NCBI GenBank assembly: GCA_963668545.1 | Contig: OY764868.1 | Coordinates: 2,728,001 to 2,792,000, forward strand | Length of the DNA stretch: 64,000 nt | Direction: 5' to 3' | From: G963662265 sp963668545 | GTDB lineage: Bacteria; Spirochaetota; Spirochaetia; CADAEX01 | Shown: in pieces, positions 19,191-27,128 of the stretch | Layout: each line of letters opens with the position of its first letter | How positions within the stretch are numbered: position 1 is the stretch's first letter | The notes under the pieces: model-generated | The model's input: the letters and a program-made list of their open reading frames with translations, nothing else | Database searches by the model: none | What the model was told of the DNA's origin: nothing | Position numbers and translations under genes: made by a program

Positions 19191-19640
19191 CTATGCTTCC
19201 TGATCAAAATACGAGGATGAAGAAGAAAAAGAAGAAGTATTGAAAACCTTTATTTCAGGGCTTATGTTTTTCTCTATTGCTTCAATCCTGGTTCTGTATT
19301 TTTCCCTGAGCCGTGAAATCTGATCCCTGTTTGCCGAAACAGCATTTTCAATCTGCCTGACAAGATCTGCGCATTCACTTTTGTTTTTATCATATTTTAT
19401 TCTTATCTCATCAGTAAAAAGATCTGATTCATTAAAATCATTATACAGGGCCTCTGCTACTTTATTCAGGGAGACAATTTCATCATTAATAATTCTGCCG
19501 GACTCGATCTGCTCGACAAGCTTGTCAACATCCTCATTCTGCACAGAAACAGACTGCACATTCAGAAGATGAAGATATTTTGCAAGCTTTGATATAAGGA
19601 TTTCCTGGGACTGGAGGAGTCTGTTAACCGGCAACGTCAA
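19191..19640 (-). CDS. FlgN/FliT-like putative flagellar chaperone
   Basis: A 149-residue, almost fully helical protein with long charged heptad-like stretches (residues about 10-120) and a Ser-rich tail. No catalytic motif is visible. The start is TTG, 17 bases inside the end of fliS, so the two are translationally coupled. In many flagellates fliS is followed by fliT or a FlgN-like chaperone of this size and composition. I infer an export chaperone or filament-assembly helper; sequence alone does not prove the family. Confidence 0.55.
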   Translation of the reverse strand: MTLPVNRLLQSQEILISKLAKYLHLLNVQSVSVQNEDVDKLVEQIESGRIINDEIVSLNKVAEALYNDFNESDLFTDEIRIKYDKNKSECADLVRQIENAVSANRDQISRLREKYRTRIEAIEKNISPEIKVFNTSSFSSSSSYFDQEA

Positions 19641-20037
19641 TTCCTACAGAACCGGCTGAAGACTGTTCCCGCGTATTCTCGATCTGTTTCCAGGCTCCCC
19701 TGAGGTCCTGAAGCATAGAAAGAACAGGTTTGATGTGGCTTGAATCCTTTTCAAGATTAGCCCTCATAAGCTGCTGATTGAAATAAATATAAAGGCTGAA
19801 AAGGTTTGATGCAATATCTTTACCTTTGTCAAAATCAAGAGAGGCAGAGAGTTCTGTTATTATCTCCTGAGCCCTGATTATTGCATTATTAACAAGGTCA
19901 AGTCTTTTATCGCCGCTGTCAAGAAGCACTACTGCTTTGTCAATAGAATTGATAGCCTTGTCATAAAGAAGGACAATAAGCTTACCCTGACTTGAAGTTT
20001 TGATAGAAGTTTCACGATACATGTTTAAAGGATCCAT
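19624..20037 (-). CDS. fliS: Flagellin export chaperone FliS
   Basis: FliS binds flagellin in the cytoplasm and keeps it export-competent. The protein (137 residues) has the family N-terminus MYRETSIKTSSQGKLIVLLYDKAI, then four helices with RAQEIITELSASLDFDKG and the LFSLYIYFNQQLMRANLEKD signature near residue 75. Length is typical. Together with the overlapping FlgN-like gene it indicates a motile organism; no flagellin gene lies in the window. Confidence 0.92.
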   Translation of the reverse strand: MDPLNMYRETSIKTSSQGKLIVLLYDKAINSIDKAVVLLDSGDKRLDLVNNAIIRAQEIITELSASLDFDKGKDIASNLFSLYIYFNQQLMRANLEKDSSHIKPVLSMLQDLRGAWKQIENTREQSSAGSVGIDVAG

Positions 20038-20179
20038 TTAATACATCACCCCGCTATATTTAGTTTTTACAGAAAAGAAAAACTCTCTCCCCTGTATCAT
20101 TATTAAAAACAAATTTCATTAATGTCTTGAGCTTTAAAAAAGTCGCAGACTCCTTTATAACACAGAATTAAAGAATCCG

Positions 20180-22465
20180 CTACCTTGAAATCTCAATCTG
20201 CTGAGAAACAGGCACAATATTATACCCGGATGTTATCAGGCTGTTTATAAGGTTTTCGAGCTGCTGGAAAAGGTAATCCTTTCTTCCCTTGTCCGGCCGA
20301 CCTATTGTGACAGCTATGATTGACCCTGGTTTTTTCTGCTTTACAATATCTTCAACAAGTTCGGCTGAAGGTTTGTAAAAGCGTCCAGTTCCGTAATTGG
20401 TGTCATAATCCGATTTCCAGTCCAGGGTTATAACATCCCGGCCTATATAGGTATAGTTCATTTCTTCTGCAGCGCCAATTATACTGCTGTTGACAAAATA
20501 ATAGGGAGCATGCCATAAAAGCGACAGTTCCTTCCCTGTAGTATTGAAAAATTCATCTTCATTCCTGGCAAGCCCTTTTTTGATAAAATCACGGTCTATT
20601 TTCAGGGAAGCATCTGTAAGATTGAAATAGTAATAAAAAAGTGAGCCTGTCTCATGGCCGGAATCTGCTATTTCCTTGACAGCGCCCGGATGCCTTTTAA
20701 TAAAATCCCCGTTTATGAAAAAAGTGCCTTTTATTCTGTAATCTGATAAAAGATTAAGTATTTCAGTCAATCCCGCATCATCTTTCACTGCATTGAATAC
20801 AAGAGAGATATATCTTCCCCTTGTCCTGGAACCATGCGTAAAATTGCTGAAATCCACAGCCTCATCATTTTCAGGAATCGGATCATATTCAACAACCGGG
20901 TGGGGGAAAAGGGGCTCTGTCCTGAACTTATTGATATCACGTACAAAAACCATATTTCTGTAGCTTTTTCCTGTTGATTTTTCAAGATAAACCCGGTAGC
21001 TGTCAGAGGCATTCCCGTTTGCCTTTATATCCCTTTTTTCAGTAGCTTCCCAGATACCGTCAGGATTCCATTTATAATACTTTCCGCTGTTAAGGGCAAC
21101 TATACTGTTGTCAGTTTTGTCAAAACCGGACTTCTCCGCCTGGGAAAGAGTGAGTATGCTGCTTTCACCGGTCCGTGTTTTTATCAGAGAGGTATATTCA
21201 GTTCCGAAAATAATTATTTCTTCACTGCTTTTCCATATACACTTGAGAGGAGATATGAAATCATATTCCTTTATATTGTTCCATGTATCATACCACTTGA
21301 TATCAACCCTGTTGTCCCTTATCAGGGCAATTCTCCTGCTGTCATCAGAAAGGAATATATCATGAATCCCTGTTCCGTCTATCTGGGTAAAGGAAAGGGA
21401 TTTACCGTAATCAGAAGTGTCAAGCCTGAATATTGCCGACTGGTTTTTTCCTGAAACCATTGTTCCGGTAAGAATTGTCACAATACCATTATCTCCCCAT
21501 ACAAGCTTTCTGACACAGCTGTTGCGCGGAAGAAAAATATGGGGAAGCGATTTGACATCACTTATTTCAAAGAAAGTGTCCCTGTCAAGGCGGTAATAGA
21601 AATAATCCCTTCCCCCCTTGCAGACAATAACCTCATTTCCGTCCGGAGATATCCAGTAATTGTCAAAACTGGGATCAAATGTGAAAGGAATCTTGCCTTT
21701 CACCTCTCCTGTATCGATATGATCGCTGTAAAGGGAACTTGCAAAAAGTTCTGAACTTCTTATCTTGAATATAAAGGAATCCTTCAGATAGTATACACTG
21801 TCACCGCTCCATATTACATTGTTTATTTTACCGCTGCCTATCTTTCTGAAGTTTTCGGCTATCGCATTGCCGGGACTGGCCCTGTCCACAGTATAGTAAT
21901 AAAGGGAATTCCCTTTTTCATATATCATTATTCTCGAATCTGATGACCAGAGTATTCTTGACTGCGAATATTTATATTCAATCCTCTCTGTTACAATTAT
22001 TTCCTCATCTGTTTTAAGGTCATATATAACAAGCTTTCCGTATCCTGCTGTTTCAGGAACTACGTATACAAGGAATGAACCATCGGGAGAGGATACAGAG
22101 GCAGGAGTTTTTCCGGTTTTTATCTGACTGCCGTTAACAAAAGAGGGAAATTCAATAACAGGCTGGAATTTCCTCAGTGTCCTGTCGCTTCTGAATACTC
22201 CGAACCTGTTGCTGATCTGTATATAGCCTTTTTCTGTAAGGTAAAGCACATTTTCAGGGAAAAATGTGAGCTGCTGTATAAGCCTGGTTGAAAGGTCTGC
22301 CTGGAACAGAGTGCTGTAGCTGCTGACCCTCCCGTCTCCCGGAAGATCAACCCCTGCAGTAAAAAGGGTTTTATCCTCTCTGTAAAGATCAACACCGCTG
22401 AAAGTGACTTCGGCACTGACCGAAACCGCAGATAAAAGTAATAAAAATATCAGTATCCTTTTCAT
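20180..22465 (-). CDS. Exported beta-propeller protein with inactive NodB-like domain
   Basis: A 761-residue protein with a signal peptide ending VSVSA. Residues about 30-510 carry repeating WD/TolB-like blades. Residues about 545-755 align with polysaccharide deacetylases (NodB fold): LLSDYRIKGTFFINGDFIKRHP and KEIADSGHETG are well kept. The catalytic elements are not: TFDD is VFNA, the metal-binding HxxxH becomes LFYYY, RPPY is HAPY, and the final LHD is VTI. I infer a non-enzymatic, perhaps glycan-binding, envelope protein. It stands alone on the minus strand, with no strong ribosome site. Confidence 0.75.
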   Translation of the reverse strand: MKRILIFLLLLSAVSVSAEVTFSGVDLYREDKTLFTAGVDLPGDGRVSSYSTLFQADLSTRLIQQLTFFPENVLYLTEKGYIQISNRFGVFRSDRTLRKFQPVIEFPSFVNGSQIKTGKTPASVSSPDGSFLVYVVPETAGYGKLVIYDLKTDEEIIVTERIEYKYSQSRILWSSDSRIMIYEKGNSLYYYTVDRASPGNAIAENFRKIGSGKINNVIWSGDSVYYLKDSFIFKIRSSELFASSLYSDHIDTGEVKGKIPFTFDPSFDNYWISPDGNEVIVCKGGRDYFYYRLDRDTFFEISDVKSLPHIFLPRNSCVRKLVWGDNGIVTILTGTMVSGKNQSAIFRLDTSDYGKSLSFTQIDGTGIHDIFLSDDSRRIALIRDNRVDIKWYDTWNNIKEYDFISPLKCIWKSSEEIIIFGTEYTSLIKTRTGESSILTLSQAEKSGFDKTDNSIVALNSGKYYKWNPDGIWEATEKRDIKANGNASDSYRVYLEKSTGKSYRNMVFVRDINKFRTEPLFPHPVVEYDPIPENDEAVDFSNFTHGSRTRGRYISLVFNAVKDDAGLTEILNLLSDYRIKGTFFINGDFIKRHPGAVKEIADSGHETGSLFYYYFNLTDASLKIDRDFIKKGLARNEDEFFNTTGKELSLLWHAPYYFVNSSIIGAAEEMNYTYIGRDVITLDWKSDYDTNYGTGRFYKPSAELVEDIVKQKKPGSIIAVTIGRPDKGRKDYLFQQLENLINSLITSGYNIVPVSQQIEISR

Positions 22466-22520
22466 ATATAAAATATTTTCGGCACATCCGGATCATTAAT
22501 TCATGAAAAATTTAAAAGGC

Positions 22521-22548
22521 TTGACAACTAAATAAAATACTTTATATT
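22521..22548 (+). promoter_or_regulatory. Sigma-70-type promoter
   Basis: TTGACA at 22521-22526, a 16-bp spacer, and TATATT at 22543-22548. The expected transcription start lies close to 22555, almost at the GTG start codon of the next gene. Confidence 0.6.
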
Positions 22549-22556
22549 GAATTTCA

Positions 22557-22781
22557 GTGAGATTTTTTGTTCCCGTAATCATAACCCTGATTTTCTCTTC
22601 AATTCTTGTAGGATACGGCTTCTTCCTGATAAAAACAGCTGACAACCTACCCATGCCTGACTGGCTGCTTTATACTGCCCTGTCAATAATCGGGGCTATT
22701 CTCCTTATTATGCCGGTAATTCTTATTCAGAGGATTAAAGAGCTTATAAATGAGGATAAAGATGATATTAGTAAATACTGA
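22557..22781 (+). CDS. Small two-helix membrane protein
   Basis: A 74-residue protein with two hydrophobic helices (residues about 4-25 and 38-58) and a charged tail (RIKELINEDKDD). It resembles no family I know. The start is GTG with no Shine-Dalgarno, and the promoter upstream would begin the transcript within a few bases of it, so the message may be leaderless. Its end overlaps the YbjQ-like gene by 20 bp, suggesting coupling. Confidence 0.6.
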   Translation: MRFFVPVIITLIFSSILVGYGFFLIKTADNLPMPDWLLYTALSIIGAILLIMPVILIQRIKELINEDKDDISKY

Positions 22782-23085
22782 GACAATATCCGGAAAAAAG
22801 CTTATCCATATTGCCCTTGTAAGGGGGTCATCCATACAGTCAAAACATCTCGGAAAAGATATTATGAGCGGACTCAAGACACTTATCGGAGGAGAACTTA
22901 CCGAGTACACAGGACTGATAAACAAGGCAAGGGCTATTGCTACAAAGAGAATGGTTGAAGAAGCTGAAAAACTGGAAGCTGATGCTGTAGTCAATATCCG
23001 CTACACATCAACCTCTCTCATGCAGGGAGCTGCGGAAGTCCTTGTATACGGGACTGCTGTCAAGTTTGATAACGGGAAAAAATAG
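22762..23085 (+). CDS. YbjQ/UPF0145 family protein
   Basis: A small soluble protein of the YbjQ (DUF74) family, which forms pentameric beta-rich assemblies and is often labelled heavy-metal-binding; the true role is unclear. Family features are MILVNTETISGKKL at the start, VRGSSIQSKHLGKDI, the GGELTEYTGLINKARAIA segment, and EAEKLEADAVVNIRY ahead of the final strands. I chose ATG 22762 because GAGG lies at 22752-22755; an upstream ATG at 22750 is possible. It is probably co-transcribed with the preceding membrane protein gene. Confidence 0.88.
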   Translation: MILVNTETISGKKLIHIALVRGSSIQSKHLGKDIMSGLKTLIGGELTEYTGLINKARAIATKRMVEEAEKLEADAVVNIRYTSTSLMQGAAEVLVYGTAVKFDNGKK

Positions 23086-23455
23086 AATCATATTTCCGTG
23101 ACCCGCAACAAAATTCCGCCTGATTGGAAGCTCATTCTTTCATTGAAGACCTGTACCTCATTTATGAAAGTTTACACATTTTAACTGCTGTTTATTGCTT
23201 TATATGGCCATTTCTTATATTATCAGAATTAAAGTATCAGGCAGATTATATACCTGCAATTTATACTGGTTTTCCGGAATATCCGGATATAACGGACCGG
23301 GATAACTGTTAAGATTTTTCTGTACAGTGAATCCCGGCTTCCGAAATAAAGAATAATATACTACAAGAATCTTTCCCTGAACTCATAACAGAAACTGAAA
23401 AACAGCAGTTTTCAGAATCAGAGAACCGGTAAAGATGGTAGATCCAGGAGGGAAA
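23086..23455. other. Intergenic region, 370 bp
   Basis: Lies between the YbjQ-like gene and the amino-acid transporter. No terminator with a T run and no convincing gene were seen. A TATACT near 23357 could be a -10 box for the transporter operon, but no good -35 box pairs with it. Confidence 0.4.
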
Positions 23456-24277
23456 ATGATTAACAACAGAAAAGCACTTGCTGTACTGCTAGCAGTATCA
23501 ATGATTTTAACAGCATCTGCCCTTTTTGCCGGAGGGAACAAGGAAAAAGGAGCAAATGACACTTCAATTGAAGATATCAAAGCCAAGGGACATTTTGTTC
23601 TCGGACTTGATGACAGCTTCCCCCCAATGGGATTCAGAGATGAAGCGGGAAACATTGTTGGATTCGATATTGATCTTGCAAAAGAAGCTGCAAAAAGAAT
23701 CGGAGTGGAACTTAAAATACAGCCGGTAGAATGGTCAGGTGTTATACTGAGTCTCAACAAGGGAGACATTGACTGCATCTGGAACGGAATGACAATCAAA
23801 CCGGAAAGAGCTGAAAAAATCGATTTTTCAAAACCCTATCTTGCAAATACTCAGGCTGTAGCTGTTCTGGCTGATTCTGATATCACAGAGAAGAAGGACC
23901 TTGAAGGAAAATCAATAGGGGTTCAGCTGGGAAGTCCCAGCGAAGATGTAATTGCAGCTGATGAGACTGTTGGAGGTAAAACAGGGGAAATCAGAAAATA
24001 CGGAAAATACCCTGAAGCACTCCTTGACCTTTCTGCCGGCAGAATTGATGCAGTTGTAGGGGATGCCATCCTCCTGAGATACTATCTTGCAAAAAAACCA
24101 GGCAAATACAAGGTTATCAGTGACAATTTCGGAGCTGAGGAATACGGTATCGGATTCAGAAAAAGCGATGATTCATTCAGACAGGCAATTGACAATGCGC
24201 TTGATGAAATGAGAAAAGACGGAACTGCTGCTGAAATCTCAAACAAGTGGTTCGGCGACAATATTGTTCTTGATTAA
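23456..24277 (+). CDS. Polar amino-acid ABC transporter, substrate-binding protein
   Basis: Family 3 solute-binding protein of about 273 residues. The signal peptide ends ALFAGGNKEKG, with a signal-peptidase-I-like site and no lipobox Cys, a style common in spirochaetes. Motifs are GHFVLGLDDSFPPMGFRDEAGNIVGFDIDLAKEAAKRIG and WNGMTIKPERAEKIDFSKPYL-type segments in order (abbreviated here), then ISNKWFGDN at the end. I chose ATG 23456 because CAGGAGGG precedes it; the longer frame from 23435 would place this site inside the gene. The permease and ATPase follow at once. Confidence 0.92.
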   Translation: MINNRKALAVLLAVSMILTASALFAGGNKEKGANDTSIEDIKAKGHFVLGLDDSFPPMGFRDEAGNIVGFDIDLAKEAAKRIGVELKIQPVEWSGVILSLNKGDIDCIWNGMTIKPERAEKIDFSKPYLANTQAVAVLADSDITEKKDLEGKSIGVQLGSPSEDVIAADETVGGKTGEIRKYGKYPEALLDLSAGRIDAVVGDAILLRYYLAKKPGKYKVISDNFGAEEYGIGFRKSDDSFRQAIDNALDEMRKDGTAAEISNKWFGDNIVLD

Positions 24278-24290
24278 ACAGGAATAAATC

Positions 24291-24932
24291 TTGGAATATA
24301 TAATTGCAACAACAGGCTACATCCTTTCGGGATGTGGCCTGACTTTAAAACTCTGCGCAGTAACAATACTCGGGTCAGTGCCCCTTTCAATACTGTTTGC
24401 ACTTGGAAGAGTATCCGGGCCTAAGCTCCTTGACAAATCTCTGGGAATTTATGCATGGATATTCAGGGGGACACCTCTTCTTCTCCAGCTCTTCTTCATA
24501 TACTACGGACTTTCTATCTTCGGGATATCACTTAAACCCTTCACTGCTGCAGGACTGACATTTATCATCAATTATACAGCCTACATGATGGAAATATTCC
24601 GGTCGGGGATACAGTCAATTGACAAGGGGCAGTATGAGGCATCAAAAGCCCTCAATATGTCATACTGGCAGACAATGAGAAGAATTATTCTTCCGCAGGC
24701 ACTTAAAAGAACGCTTCCCCCCTCATGCAACGAGGCAATAACACTTGTAAAAGATACAGCCCTTGTGATTGTTATAGGAATGGGGGACCTCCTCAGATCA
24801 GCAAAGGAGGTATTTACAAGGGACTTCAGGATTACCCCCTTTGTAATAGCCGCATTAATATACCTTATCATGACCAGCGGAGTAATAGGATTATTCAGGA
24901 AACTTGAAAAGAAGCTTGAGGTATATGATTGA
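24291..24932 (+). CDS. Polar amino-acid ABC transporter, permease
   Basis: A 213-residue HisM/GlnP-type inner-membrane permease with about five transmembrane helices. It has the family signatures YAWIFRGTPLLLQLFFIYYG near residue 55 and the EAA loop EASKALNMSYWQTMRRIILPQA near residue 115, which contacts the ATPase. The start is TTG, preceded by AGGAAT. It lies 13 bp after the binding-protein gene, and its stop overlaps the next start (TGATG). Confidence 0.93.
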   Translation: MEYIIATTGYILSGCGLTLKLCAVTILGSVPLSILFALGRVSGPKLLDKSLGIYAWIFRGTPLLLQLFFIYYGLSIFGISLKPFTAAGLTFIINYTAYMMEIFRSGIQSIDKGQYEASKALNMSYWQTMRRIILPQALKRTLPPSCNEAITLVKDTALVIVIGMGDLLRSAKEVFTRDFRITPFVIAALIYLIMTSGVIGLFRKLEKKLEVYD

Positions 24933-25690
24933 TGAATATGATACGTTTGACAGATGTCAATAAAAAGTTCGGTACAGTAAACGCCCTCTGCAACATAAAC
25001 CTTGAAGTTAACGAAGGGGAAGTGGTTACGATTATAGGCCCCTCAGGATCAGGGAAAAGCACTCTGCTGAGAAGTATAAATCAGCTTGAAAAGATTGACT
25101 GCGGAAAAATTGAGATTGAAGGGGAAGCAGTAGTAAGCATCGATGAAAAAGGTAAGCATGAGCATATAAATAAAAAACAGATCCTCAGGCTCAACAAGAA
25201 GCTGGGAATGGTATTTCAGCATTTCAATCTCTTCCCTCACAAGACTGTTCTTGAGAACATCGTAGAAGCGCCTGTCATTGTCAACAGGGAAAAAAAGGAG
25301 GAGGCTGTTGAAAGAGCGCTCAAGCTTCTTGAAAAAGTCGGCCTTACTGACAAGAAAGACAGCTATCCCTCACACATTTCAGGGGGACAGAAACAGAGAG
25401 TGGCAATTGCACGGGCCCTGGGGATGAAACCGGATGTACTTCTCTGTGATGAACCCACTTCCGCCCTTGATCCGGAGCTTGTTGGAGAAGTCCTTTCAAC
25501 ACTGAAAAAGCTGGCTGAAAACAGGATGACAATGCTTGTAGTTACCCACGAAATGGCATTTGCCAAAGAGATATCTGACAGGCTCATCTTTATGGACGAG
25601 GGGAGGATCCTTGCAGACGGTACCCCTGAAGAGGTTTTAAACGACCCGGATCATCCCAGAATCAGGGAATTTGTAAGCAAGTTTATCTGA
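24932..25690 (+). CDS. Polar amino-acid ABC transporter, ATP-binding protein
   Basis: GlnQ/HisP-type ATPase of about 252 residues. It shows Walker A GPSGSGKST, the Q-loop FQHFNLFPH, the signature ISGGQKQRVAIARAL, Walker B VLLCDEPTSALDP and the H-loop VVTHEM. ATG 24932 overlaps the permease stop by one base and is preferred to the TTG one codon upstream. A short insertion after the beta-strand arm (VVSIDEKGKHEHINKKQIL) is typical of this subfamily. Substrate specificity cannot be read from the sequence. Confidence 0.95.
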   Translation: MNMIRLTDVNKKFGTVNALCNINLEVNEGEVVTIIGPSGSGKSTLLRSINQLEKIDCGKIEIEGEAVVSIDEKGKHEHINKKQILRLNKKLGMVFQHFNLFPHKTVLENIVEAPVIVNREKKEEAVERALKLLEKVGLTDKKDSYPSHISGGQKQRVAIARALGMKPDVLLCDEPTSALDPELVGEVLSTLKKLAENRMTMLVVTHEMAFAKEISDRLIFMDEGRILADGTPEEVLNDPDHPRIREFVSKFI

Positions 25691-25807
25691 AACAGTAAAG
25701 CTGCCGGAATGACATCAGAATTCTTTTAATATTATTACAGCGATAATTCTATATAACAATAAACATATATTGACTCTAATTATGTTTCATATCAATATAT
25801 TAATAAA

Positions 25808-27097
25808 ATGGGAATTAAAAATCATATTCTTTTTCAGTTTTCAGTTATAACTTTCACTGTAACACTTCTCGTAAGCCTTATAACAGGCATATGGATAGGG
25901 AATCTTAACAGGGACAATCTAATCAAATCCCATATCGAAATGTTCCCACTTCTGATTGAACACATGATAGAAGGGGATCCTGAAACAGCAAATTACTTTC
26001 TGACAAACAGACTTTCAGAAATACCGGCAAGGATTCAGGACCATATGGATATGATACTTAAAATGGATACAGTATTCAAAATAATAATGGTTGACAACAG
26101 GGGCAGAATTCTCTGGAGCGACAGAAAAAGCATGATTGGCCAATACCATGATATTAACCTGAATGAAAGCATTTTAAAACCAATTCATTACACTGTAGTT
26201 AAAAATGAAGTTTTTAATGATAAACACTATTCAGCATCAGGCAGAGGAGACATCTTCGATATCAGGTTCCCTGTTCTATACAACAGCGAAAAAATAGGGG
26301 CAGTGGAAATATTTGCAAGCGACAGTGCCCTTCTTGAAAAAACAAGGACAATTGTGGCAAAAAACAGAATAATAATGTTTCTGGCAGGAATAACCATATA
26401 TGTACTTCTGTTTTCATTGTATGCAAAATCATATCGGAACCAGAAGAGAATTACAGAGCAGGTCAAGAAAACTGAAAATGTTACTATATTCGCCCTTGCA
26501 TATCAGGCAGGCCTCAGAGATGAGGAAACCGGGAAGCACCTTAAAAGGACGCAGAAATATGTAAAAATTATTGCGGAGGCGCTTTCCAGACAAAAACTGT
26601 TCAAGCAGTATCTTTCTGATTCTTATATAGAAGATCTTGTAAAATCAGCTCCTCTTCATGATATAGGAAAAGTCGGAATTGAAGACAACATACTGAAAAA
26701 ACCAGGAAAACTTACAGAAAAGGAATTTGAAAGAATAAGGGAGCATTGCGAACTCGGGGCAAAAATACTCGAAGAAGCACTTAAGGAGGTTTCATTCAGA
26801 TCTTTTCTCAATATTGCTATACAGCTGGTTAGGCATCATCATGAAAAATGGGACGGAACAGGATATCCGGACAGACTTAAAGGAAATGATATTCCCCTCT
26901 CAGCAAGAATAATGGCACTCTGTGATGTCTATGATGCATTGAGATCAAAAAGATATTATAAAGATGCATTCAGCCATGAAAAATCAGTAAAGATTATAAA
27001 GGAAGGAACCGGGACACAGTTTGATCCGGCAATTGTGGAAGTGTTCCTTGAGAAAGAGAATCTATTCAGGACAATTTCAGAAACAATGGCAGATTAG
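25808..27097 (+). CDS. Membrane HD-GYP phosphodiesterase
   Basis: Predicted cyclic-di-GMP phosphodiesterase of 429 residues. An N-terminal helix (about 10-30) and a second at about 190-208 enclose a periplasmic sensor segment of some 155 residues. The HD-GYP domain has APLHDIGKVG (H284-D285), IREHCELGAKIL, VRHHHEKWDGTGYP (His343-345) and LCDVYDAL, so the metal ligands and the GYP loop look intact. No Shine-Dalgarno is visible before ATG. It converges on two cNMP-binding/GGDEF genes, suggesting a shared signalling circuit. Confidence 0.88.
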   Translation: MGIKNHILFQFSVITFTVTLLVSLITGIWIGNLNRDNLIKSHIEMFPLLIEHMIEGDPETANYFLTNRLSEIPARIQDHMDMILKMDTVFKIIMVDNRGRILWSDRKSMIGQYHDINLNESILKPIHYTVVKNEVFNDKHYSASGRGDIFDIRFPVLYNSEKIGAVEIFASDSALLEKTRTIVAKNRIIMFLAGITIYVLLFSLYAKSYRNQKRITEQVKKTENVTIFALAYQAGLRDEETGKHLKRTQKYVKIIAEALSRQKLFKQYLSDSYIEDLVKSAPLHDIGKVGIEDNILKKPGKLTEKEFERIREHCELGAKILEEALKEVSFRSFLNIAIQLVRHHHEKWDGTGYPDRLKGNDIPLSARIMALCDVYDALRSKRYYKDAFSHEKSVKIIKEGTGTQFDPAIVEVFLEKENLFRTISETMAD

Positions 27098-27128
27098 TCT
27101 ATTTCAGTGATTCAGGTATTAAACTGCA

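Noticed and set aside
23124..23312. 62-codon plus-strand frame in an intergenic gap
   Set aside because: No ribosome site and no recognisable composition of a real protein.
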